From Methyloglobulus sp. (GTDB taxonomy: Bacteria > Pseudomonadota > Gammaproteobacteria > Methylococcales > Methylomonadaceae), in contig JABFSV010000427.1 of assembly GCA_013140405.1 (NCBI GenBank), forward strand, positions 1-12,550: DNA of 12,550 bases, read 5' to 3'. The stretch's first letter is position 1. Each line of letters opens with the position of its first letter. The notes beneath the pieces were generated by a model. The model had not been told where the DNA came from and searched no databases. It saw only the letters and a program-made list of their open reading frames with translations. Position numbers and translations under genes: made by a program. Below, piece after piece: positions 7,536 through 12,550 of this stretch.

Positions 7536-8632
7536 CGTGTCGGTCTTCCGCCGATAATGTTTTGTTTCCACAAGTCGCCAAGGCTGTAATCTTCCAGCCA
7601 GTCTTTTAATTGCTCGTCATCAAGGCGTTTGAAGGTAGAGGCATCATCAACCCTATCCACCACAATAATATCGTTAGCGGAGAAATGATTGATAAGTTCG
7701 ACAGATTGCGTGGAAATAATAAGCTGTTTTTGCTCGGCAGCCCTTTTAATTAAATCTGCCAGGACAGCAAGCCCATAAGGGTGTAAGCCTAATTCTGGTT
7801 CGTCAATCAATACCGTATCGGTCATCAAACTAAACGGCTGTAATAAGAGTGTTGCCAAACAAATAAAGCGTAATGTTCCGTCTGATAAAACATGGGCTTT
7901 AAAGGGGGTATCTGGATTGCCAACTTCAGTCCATTCAAGTTGAATGTGTTCTTCGCCTTCCCTCAATACAAAATCTGCGAAAAAAGGGGCAACCAGACGA
8001 ATGGTTTTGACAATTTGCTGATAATTTTCGGGAAATTTAAGTTTTAGTTTTAATAAAAAGGCAGCTAGATTTCCAGCGTCAGTTTTGAGTTTTAAATTGT
8101 CGTTGATTGCATGTATATGTTTAACAAATGCCGTATCGCTTGTATCGTGAAAATGATAAATACGCCAACTTTCAATAGCTGGCTTTATAAACTCCGCGTA
8201 TTTATGATTCGATTTTTTAAGCACTGCTTCAATATGTCCGCGAGCTATTACTGTCGATGAGGGATATCGAGGTGTACCATCCCAAGCAATATAGCCCGTA
8301 AACATTAGTTTTTCTTGTTCAAAAACCAATCTATTATCAAGAGTTGGTATTAATGTGAATTCATAACCATTCACGTCAAAATAAAAACCCATGCTAATTT
8401 GCTTAGTTTTTTTTCGGCCATAATTCAACAATGCATCTGCACCGCCATTTTCTGGCACATAAACTTGCAAACGTTGTTCATACATTTGTGCAAGTAGTTT
8501 AAACACCGAAATAAAATTACTTTTCCCTGCCCCATTAGCACCCAAAAGGATATTCAAATTAGTCAGCTTAAATTGTTCAAGATTTCTAATCGACTTATAA
8601 CCTTGGATGCTAATTTTATTTAATTTAGACAC
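7532..8632 (-). CDS. ABC-type AAA ATPase (AAA_21/SMC-like), first gene of a two-gene cassette
   Basis: This is a 366-residue single-polypeptide ATPase of the RecF/SMC-like class. Its N-terminus ISIQGYKSIRNL (7-18) leads into Walker A GANGAGKSN (31-39). A roughly 200-residue insertion of beta hairpins and helices follows, then the ABC signature LSDGTLRF (249-256), Walker B plus D-loop VLIDEPELGLHP (274-285) and the switch motif IISTQS (305-310). All catalytic elements look intact. It has no fused TOPRIM domain, unlike one-chain OLD nucleases; the next gene, overlapping by ATGA, supplies a TOPRIM-like DUF4276 protein instead. The start is a GTG preceded by GGAAGGA at close spacing. A nine-codon frame with a better ribosome binding site overlaps this start. 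The gene is AT-rich (28-30% GC in two hand-counted lines), which suggests transfer. A role in phage defence or DNA-damage sensing is a hypothesis. Confidence 0.92.
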   Translation of the reverse strand: MSKLNKISIQGYKSIRNLEQFKLTNLNILLGANGAGKSNFISVFKLLAQMYEQRLQVYVPENGGADALLNYGRKKTKQISMGFYFDVNGYEFTLIPTLDNRLVFEQEKLMFTGYIAWDGTPRYPSSTVIARGHIEAVLKKSNHKYAEFIKPAIESWRIYHFHDTSDTAFVKHIHAINDNLKLKTDAGNLAAFLLKLKLKFPENYQQIVKTIRLVAPFFADFVLREGEEHIQLEWTEVGNPDTPFKAHVLSDGTLRFICLATLLLQPFSLMTDTVLIDEPELGLHPYGLAVLADLIKRAAEQKQLIISTQSVELINHFSANDIIVVDRVDDASTFKRLDDEQLKDWLEDYSLGDLWKQNIIGGRPTR

Positions 8633-8660
8633 ATTCCTTCCGTTCTTTAGTCATGTTGAA

Positions 8661-8668
8661 CTCCCCTC
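8661..8668 (-). promoter_or_regulatory. Strong Shine-Dalgarno serving a nine-codon leader frame before the AAA ATPase
   Basis: GAGGGGAG on the minus strand lies six bases before an ATG at 8654. That ATG opens a frame of only nine codons ending with TAA at 8627-8625, which overlaps the GTG start of the ATPase. It may be a coupling leader, or a leftover start of the gene that used to follow here. Confidence 0.4.
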
Positions 8669-8671
8669 AGA

Positions 8672-8911
8672 TCAAAGCCATCCGGGTAACCAGCAAGTGC
8701 TGTCTTTCAACGCCTGCCACTTCATTTCATACTCTTGCTTGGTCAGCACCGCTTCGACTGTACACGTTACAATAATGCCGTACTCATCTTCGTTAACACG
8801 GGTCACCAAAAAATGCTTTTCCTTGTTGCGAGGAACTGTAGCCGTCCATTTACTCAACAATAATTTAGCAGGATTGATTTGATTACTGGCTGATTTATTC
8901 GCTGGCTTCAT
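8672..8911 (-). CDS. Small Trp-rich protein, TIGR02450 family
   Basis: This 79-residue protein matches what I remember of the TIGR02450 Trp-rich family. The core INPAKLLLSKWTA (residues 12-24) is followed by NKEKHFLVT (29-37), then EAVLTK (53-58), and W65, W74 and W78 in the closing WQALKD and WLPGWL segments. Family function is unknown. It has no signal peptide and no membrane segment, so it is probably cytosolic. The ATG lies inside the end of the permease gene (17-base overlap) and is preceded at eight bases by a strong GAGGAG, so translation is likely coupled to the permease. One hand-counted 60-base line is 50% GC, like the permease and unlike the next two genes, so it probably belongs to the older operon. 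Its presence inside a peptide-transporter operon is unusual. Confidence 0.85.
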   Translation of the reverse strand: MKPANKSASNQINPAKLLLSKWTATVPRNKEKHFLVTRVNEDEYGIIVTCTVEAVLTKQEYEMKWQALKDSTCWLPGWL

Positions 8912-10244
8912 TAGTCATACTCCTCGGATCAAATGCATCCTGAACCACGTCAGCAAATAAATTAGCCGCCAGCACCAAGGCAAACATGAATACAAAAGCT
9001 GCTGATAAAGACCACCACACAATCGGTTCACGTGCCATTTCCAGACGGGCGCCATTAATCATATTGCCCCAGCTATAGGTCGTCGGGTCAACACCGATGT
9101 TGATATACGACAATACCGCTTCCGCCAACACCAAAGAACTGAAGTCTAACACCACGGAAATTAATACGATGTGCATAACATTCGGCAAAATATGGCGTAA
9201 CAAAATTGTATGTTGTTTTACACCTAATGCGTACGCCGCTTGCACATATTCCATTTCCCTGAGTTTTAAAGTTTCCGCCCGAAGCAAGCGGCATAAGCCG
9301 GTCCAACTGGTTACGCCTAGAATCATACAAAGGAACAGCAAGCGCATATCAGCACGGACAATCAAGCTGGTAAACTCGGCTTCATGATTTGCCATGTACA
9401 CTTGCACCATCAACACAGATGCAGCTATCAGCAATACGCCGGGAATGGAATTGAGAGTGGTGTACATGTATTGGATGACATCATCAACCCAGCCCCGAAA
9501 AAATCCGGCAAGAATGCCGAACAGGATAGCCATTGGCAGCATGATTAGCGTCGTCAACGTACCAATGACCAGGCCAGTACGGATGCTTTTGATGGCTTGG
9601 TAAAACACATCCTCGCCGACTTTATCCGTACCCAAGACGTGATAATACAGTGAAAGATAGCCCGAGATTGTGCTTAAAACGATAATAATGAATAACGTCA
9701 CCATGACTGGGCGCATGGTAAAAAACTGGGGCGCTGAACTGTGTTTTAGGTAACTAACGCCAGCAGATAAAAGCAAAAATGCCGTGAACAGGGCTAAACC
9801 TTGCAAAAATCCGATTCCAGCTTTTAGCATAATATCGGATACCTGCTGTTTTTCTGGATCATCCAAATGTTTACCGCCATAAACCTGGCGTGGATAATCC
9901 CATTGCATACTGCCATCTTTTTCAACCATCTCCTTGCTATACAAGGTCGTCGCAAACGGTGCTGAATACGTTTTCTCGTTATGCTCCCGCAGCGGCGTGG
10001 CACAATAATCCAATAGGCTGATAATCTCGCTAGAGTTTTCTTGATTTGACTTGAAATGGATGGAGTCCAAAAGCCCGATTAACAGGAAGAATACCAGCAC
10101 AACCAGCGACACCATGCCCACTTTGCTGCGGACAATCTTATTGAGTGGACGTTGAATGTGTTCCTTATCATGCAAGTAAAACCCAATTCCTATTGAGCTA
10201 AACAATAACAGCAAGATCAAGGCATCAGTCCACAATATAATCAT
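8895..10244 (-). CDS. Peptide ABC transporter permease (DppC/YejE type, extended N-terminus)
   Basis: This 449-residue inner-membrane permease belongs to the binding-protein-dependent (BPD_transp_1) class. Membrane segments lie at about residues 5-24 and 43-61. A hydrophilic, probably periplasmic loop (about 62-138) follows, with further segments at about 143-163 and 178-200 and then the core permease domain (about 220-432). LGTDKVGEDVF (204-214) is the conserved DppC-type stretch before the core. The EAA coupling loop is at 332-355 (AAYALGVKQHTILLRHILPN), and the C-terminus carries DAFDPR. It is longer than YejE or DppC (about 300-340 residues) because of the N-terminal pair of helices and the loop. 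The partner ATPase is the fused protein at 5250-6854. No DppB-type permease or solute-binding protein is present next to it in this window. The ATG overlaps the TGA of a 20-codon upstream frame as ATGA. Confidence 0.95.
   Translation of the reverse strand: MIILWTDALILLLLFSSIGIGFYLHDKEHIQRPLNKIVRSKVGMVSLVVLVFFLLIGLLDSIHFKSNQENSSEIISLLDYCATPLREHNEKTYSAPFATTLYSKEMVEKDGSMQWDYPRQVYGGKHLDDPEKQQVSDIMLKAGIGFLQGLALFTAFLLLSAGVSYLKHSSAPQFFTMRPVMVTLFIIIVLSTISGYLSLYYHVLGTDKVGEDVFYQAIKSIRTGLVIGTLTTLIMLPMAILFGILAGFFRGWVDDVIQYMYTTLNSIPGVLLIAASVLMVQVYMANHEAEFTSLIVRADMRLLFLCMILGVTSWTGLCRLLRAETLKLREMEYVQAAYALGVKQHTILLRHILPNVMHIVLISVVLDFSSLVLAEAVLSYINIGVDPTTYSWGNMINGARLEMAREPIVWWSLSAAFVFMFALVLAANLFADVVQDAFDPRSMTNEASE
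8920..8925 (-). promoter_or_regulatory. Ribosome binding site of the Trp-rich protein within the permease gene
   Basis: GAGGAG on the minus strand is eight bases upstream of the ATG at 8911 and lies within the last codons of the permease. It decides the start of the small Trp-rich gene. Confidence 0.7.
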
Positions 10245-10334
10245 GATGGCAGCTTACCTTCCTGATTTTGCTTGGCTATGGGCAGATTAATAATGGCTTC
10301 CATTGGATGGGAAAGTGGCCTTAATTAACCAACG

Positions 10335-11054
10335 TCAGGCAAAAATTTCTGCAAAGAAATTTTGCATAGCCTGCCAGGATCGCCTGTCAGCATCAGCCTG
10401 ATAAACCGTGCCAAAATCAGGATTATTGGCAACAGAATTGGTGAAAGCGTGGACAGTATGACCATAGGAAACAAACTGCCAGTCCGCTCCTGCTTGGGTC
10501 ATTTCTTCCTGGAAGGCAAGCACTTGTTCCGGCAGTCCCATCGGATCGTCGCGGCCATGTAAGGCTAGGACTTTTGCCTTGATTTTATTGCCTTGGGTGT
10601 TGTCTGGTGCGCCGAGCAAGCCGTGAAAACTGACCACACCTTTTATATCAACACCCGTCCTTGCCAAATCAAGGACACATAAGCCGCCAAAACAAAAGCC
10701 CATGGCGGCGATTTTTTTGTCATCCACCCAAGGCAATAAACTAACGGCATTAAGGGCGGTTTTTATGCGTTTTTGTAATTTCTCGCGGTCCGCCATAAAA
10801 GGCTGCATCAGTGTGGCATTTTCTTCCTTGTCCGCACCCAATATGCCTTTGCCATACATATCAAGGGCAAAACCAACGTAACCTAATCCGGCTAGTTTTC
10901 TGGCTTTATCGGCGACAAAACCATCCCTGCCGCCCCACGCATGGCTGATTAGGACTGCGGGCCGTCGGGCTGAAACGCTATCATCAAAAGCAAAAAAAGC
11001 TTCAAGGACGGTATCTTCGTCCATGTATACAACGGTGTTTTCAACGATAGCCAT
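10335..11054 (-). CDS. Dienelactone hydrolase family protein
   Basis: This is a 239-residue alpha/beta-hydrolase of the dienelactone hydrolase family, soluble and without a signal peptide. The nucleophile elbow GFCFGG places the catalytic cysteine at C121. The acid is D169 or D170 in HGRDDPMG, and the histidine is H202 in GHTVHAFTN. SHAWGG (38-42) forms the oxyanion region. The family hydrolyses lactones and esters; the true substrate cannot be read from the sequence, and many chromosomal members are not part of aromatic degradation. It lies 12 bases after the phosphatase gene and has a Shine-Dalgarno AAGGGGA six bases before its ATG, so the two are very likely cotranscribed. Length is normal for the family. 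Confidence 0.95.
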   Translation of the reverse strand: MAIVENTVVYMDEDTVLEAFFAFDDSVSARRPAVLISHAWGGRDGFVADKARKLAGLGYVGFALDMYGKGILGADKEENATLMQPFMADREKLQKRIKTALNAVSLLPWVDDKKIAAMGFCFGGLCVLDLARTGVDIKGVVSFHGLLGAPDNTQGNKIKAKVLALHGRDDPMGLPEQVLAFQEEMTQAGADWQFVSYGHTVHAFTNSVANNPDFGTVYQADADRRSWQAMQNFFAEIFA

Positions 11055-11060
11055 ACTAGA

Positions 11061-11067
11061 TCCCCTT
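11061..11067 (-). promoter_or_regulatory. Ribosome binding site of the dienelactone hydrolase
   Basis: AAGGGGA on the minus strand lies six bases before the ATG at 11054 and touches the stop codon of the phosphatase gene. This fixes the start and supports an operon of the two genes. Confidence 0.7.
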
Positions 11068-11561
11068 TAATTGCGTAACACCAGTTTGCCTGATTTTTGT
11101 AAGGACTCCAAAAAACCTAAGGACGCATCTTCCACCATATCCAATACCCGTTCAAAGCCTAGCTTTTCACCGTAGTATGGGTCAGGGACTTCGCGGATTC
11201 CGAGGTGTGGTGCATATTCCAGAAAATACTTGACCTTGGTTTTATGTTCATCGGGGCAATCATGAATGAGTATCGAATAATTGTCATCGTCCATTGCCAA
11301 TACAAAGTCAAAATACTCAAAGTCGCTACTGTGGACTTTTCTGGCGCGTAAATGTTGCAATTCCACGCCTCGCTTAAGGGCGGCTTGCTGGGCACGGGCA
11401 TCGGGCGGATTGCCGACGTGGTAGGCATGAGTGCCCGCCGAATCGATAGCAAACTGGGGAGTTAGGTTTTTTTCGGCAATGAGTTTCGTAAATACGCCTT
11501 CGGCTGTAGGGGATCTACAGATGTTGCCCATGCAAACAAAAAGTACTTTGATTTTTTCCAT
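11067..11561 (-). CDS. Low-molecular-weight protein tyrosine phosphatase
   Basis: This 164-residue cytosolic phosphatase has the N-terminal P-loop VCMGNICRSP, in which C10 is the nucleophile and R16 the phosphate-binding arginine (C-X5-R). The general acid is D127 in VPDPYYG. AMDDDNY (89-95) is also a conserved family stretch. It removes phosphate from tyrosine residues or small phosphoesters. In many bacteria such enzymes act on tyrosine kinases of capsule export, but no kinase or capsule gene is visible here, so a general role is as likely. Length is normal for the family. It precedes the dienelactone hydrolase by 12 bases. The ATG has no good Shine-Dalgarno. A seven-base direct repeat stands just upstream of it. 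Confidence 0.96.
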   Translation of the reverse strand: MEKIKVLFVCMGNICRSPTAEGVFTKLIAEKNLTPQFAIDSAGTHAYHVGNPPDARAQQAALKRGVELQHLRARKVHSSDFEYFDFVLAMDDDNYSILIHDCPDEHKTKVKYFLEYAPHLGIREVPDPYYGEKLGFERVLDMVEDASLGFLESLQKSGKLVLRN

Positions 11562-11579
11562 GAAGTTATACAGAAGTTA
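11562..11579 (-). promoter_or_regulatory. Tandem 7-mer TAACTTC-N4-TAACTTC just upstream of the phosphatase start
   Basis: On the minus strand TAACTTC occurs twice, four bases apart, with the second copy directly before the ATG. A 7-4-7 direct repeat is the layout bound by OmpR/PhoB-type response regulators, but the sequence is not a PhoB box and the position at the start codon is odd. It may be chance. Confidence 0.2.
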
Positions 11580-11596
11580 GTTTCGGAACAGCAATC

Positions 11597-12019
11597 TTAG
11601 AAAAGCATAAAAGAAGCCAAATAATTGATTAAAATAAACAATGAAATAACGATTATACGGTTAGTCATGGACATGCCCTGCCAATCAGTTGTCATGGCAT
11701 CTTTTAATTCCGACCATTCTTGTTTAAATATTTGGCTTACCCCACTAAATACTTGAACCAGCACTTTCCAAACAAGGTAGGTGAGTGTTCCGGCAATAGC
11801 CAGTATGATATAAAAAACAATCAATTGAGTTTCATGCAGTTCAGTATCAAAAATATCTTCCACTAACCTATCGAGACTCAGTTCAATTATCTCAAAAATG
11901 ATATGGATAAATTCCCATATCGAACCAAATATCACATCATAAAAGCCCACCAAAATACTGATCGTAATTCCGAACACACTCAGGTGGAATATAAATTTTT
12001 GATAGGTTTGACTGTGCAT
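11597..12019 (-). CDS. Small three-helix membrane protein of unknown function
   Basis: I do not recognise this protein. It has about 140 residues with three clear hydrophobic stretches: one near the N-terminus after a short polar lead (FIFHLSVFGITISILVGF, possibly extended by a second amphipathic stretch), one in the middle (LIVFYIILAIAGTLTYLVW) and one at the C-terminus (IIVISLFILINYLASFMLF). Acidic residues lie between helices 1 and 2 (LDRLVEDIFDTELHE), and a polar, Trp-containing segment lies between helices 2 and 3. It has no catalytic motif. The ATG at 12019 is preferred to a TTG two codons earlier; no good Shine-Dalgarno supports either. It follows purL by about 40 bases and precedes the phosphatase by 35, so it may share their transcript. 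Similar proteins would be annotated as hypothetical membrane proteins. Confidence 0.7.
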   Translation of the reverse strand: MHSQTYQKFIFHLSVFGITISILVGFYDVIFGSIWEFIHIIFEIIELSLDRLVEDIFDTELHETQLIVFYIILAIAGTLTYLVWKVLVQVFSGVSQIFKQEWSELKDAMTTDWQGMSMTNRIIVISLFILINYLASFMLF

Positions 12020-12058
12020 ATACAACCATTACAGTGGGATCTACGAAAAGGGTCGTGC

Positions 12059-12550
12059 CTATCTTTGGCTTACCCAAACCTTGGCATTCCTGAACAATCG
12101 CATCCAGCCGCCAACTTCTTGCCAGTCTTTTGGATGCCATGAATTTTGTAACGTCCTGAAACACCGCTCAGGATGCGGCATCATGATAGTAAAACGTCCA
12201 TCGCTAGTCGTCAATCCGGTAATACCTAAAGGCGAACCATTAGGGTTTGCCGGAAATGCTTCCGTTACTGCACCATAATTGTCCACATAACTCAAGGCAA
12301 CCTTATGTGCTTGGACTGAAGATACCGGATCACCTGCAAAGACGGCGCGGCCCTCACCATGTGCGACGACGACGGGCAACCTGGAGCCTTCCATGCCAGC
12401 CAGTAAAATAGAAGGTGATTTTTGTACTTCTACCATGACCAATCGGGCTTCAAATTGTTCCGACTGATTACGCATAAAACGCGGCCAATCCTCAGCGCCG
12501 GGGATAATATCTTTCAACCCAGACATCATTTGACAACCGTTGCACACGCC
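12059..12550 (-). CDS. purL: Phosphoribosylformylglycinamidine synthase, C-terminal glutaminase part, truncated by the window edge
   Basis: This is the C-terminal class I glutamine amidotransferase end of the large PurL, which makes FGAM from FGAR, glutamine and ATP in purine synthesis. The first visible residues are GVCNGCQMM, which include the nucleophile elbow (the first cysteine). The catalytic His and Glu are seen in MPHPER. The C-terminus WMRLFRNAK is the usual end of proteobacterial PurL. The frame is open through the last window base, so the rest of the roughly 1300-residue protein lies beyond position 12550. The stop is TAG at 12061-12059. The large single-chain form is typical of gamma- and betaproteobacteria. 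Confidence 0.97.
   Translation of the reverse strand, partial: GVCNGCQMMSGLKDIIPGAEDWPRFMRNQSEQFEARLVMVEVQKSPSILLAGMEGSRLPVVVAHGEGRAVFAGDPVSSVQAHKVALSYVDNYGAVTEAFPANPNGSPLGITGLTTSDGRFTIMMPHPERCFRTLQNSWHPKDWQEVGGWMRLFRNAKVWVSQR

Noticed and set aside
7536..7571. A 12-residue N-terminal extension of the DUF4276 protein
   Set aside because: It lies inside the preceding gene and does not resemble the family; the ATG in the ATGA overlap gives the expected start just before the CEGQTEE motif.
6855..8632. The cassette as an insertion sequence or transposon
   Set aside because: I found no transposase, no terminal inverted repeats and no target duplication at its ends. The flanks are an ordinary stop/start junction.
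12020..12025. TTG start two codons upstream for the small membrane protein
   Set aside because: There is no ribosome binding site advantage, and the ATG at 12019 is the simpler choice. The two alternatives differ by only two residues.
1..12550. CRISPR arrays, tRNA or rRNA genes
   Set aside because: No regularly spaced repeats and no tRNA- or rRNA-like segments were seen on either strand.

Overview
The window looks like a chromosomal stretch of a gammaproteobacterium. The style of several proteins (the paired Hsp70s, the long DppC-like permease, the exosortase-locus-type ATPase) makes me think of the methanotroph order Methylococcales. That placement is an impression from protein style, not a computed assignment. 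Base composition is moderate, about 50% GC in the housekeeping genes where I counted single lines by hand, with clearly AT-rich islands.

Layout, left to right. (1) Positions 1-3886, plus strand: two tandem divergent Hsp70-family genes. The first is cut by the window start. The second is a 926-residue protein whose Hsp70 ATPase region is followed by a C-terminal domain that looks like DUF3731. (2) Positions 3887-4312: an AT-rich gap of 426 bases with no convincing gene. (3) Positions 4313-5239, plus strand: a stand-alone ExeA/GspA-type AAA ATPase, convergent with the next block and only 10 bases from it. (4) Positions 5250-10244, minus strand, read from right to left: a DppC/YejE-type peptide ABC permease, a small Trp-rich protein (TIGR02450 type), an ABC-type AAA ATPase, a DUF4276 protein, and a double-domain YejF/DppDF-type ABC ATPase. 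The genes overlap or abut at several junctions, so they probably share a transcript. (5) Positions 10335-12550, minus strand: a dienelactone hydrolase, a low-molecular-weight protein tyrosine phosphatase, a small three-helix membrane protein, and the C-terminal glutaminase end of PurL, cut by the window end.

The most interesting region is 6855-8632. A two-gene cassette (ABC-type ATPase plus TOPRIM-like DUF4276 protein, joined by an ATGA stop/start overlap) sits between the permease and the ATPase of one peptide transporter. It is much more AT-rich than its upstream neighbours, and the composition changes sharply at about position 8640. Its gene order and domain pairing resemble two-component OLD/PARIS/AbiL-like anti-phage modules. 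Defence is therefore a reasonable hypothesis, but nothing in the sequence proves it. The transporter itself is incomplete here: no DppB-type permease and no solute-binding protein are visible.
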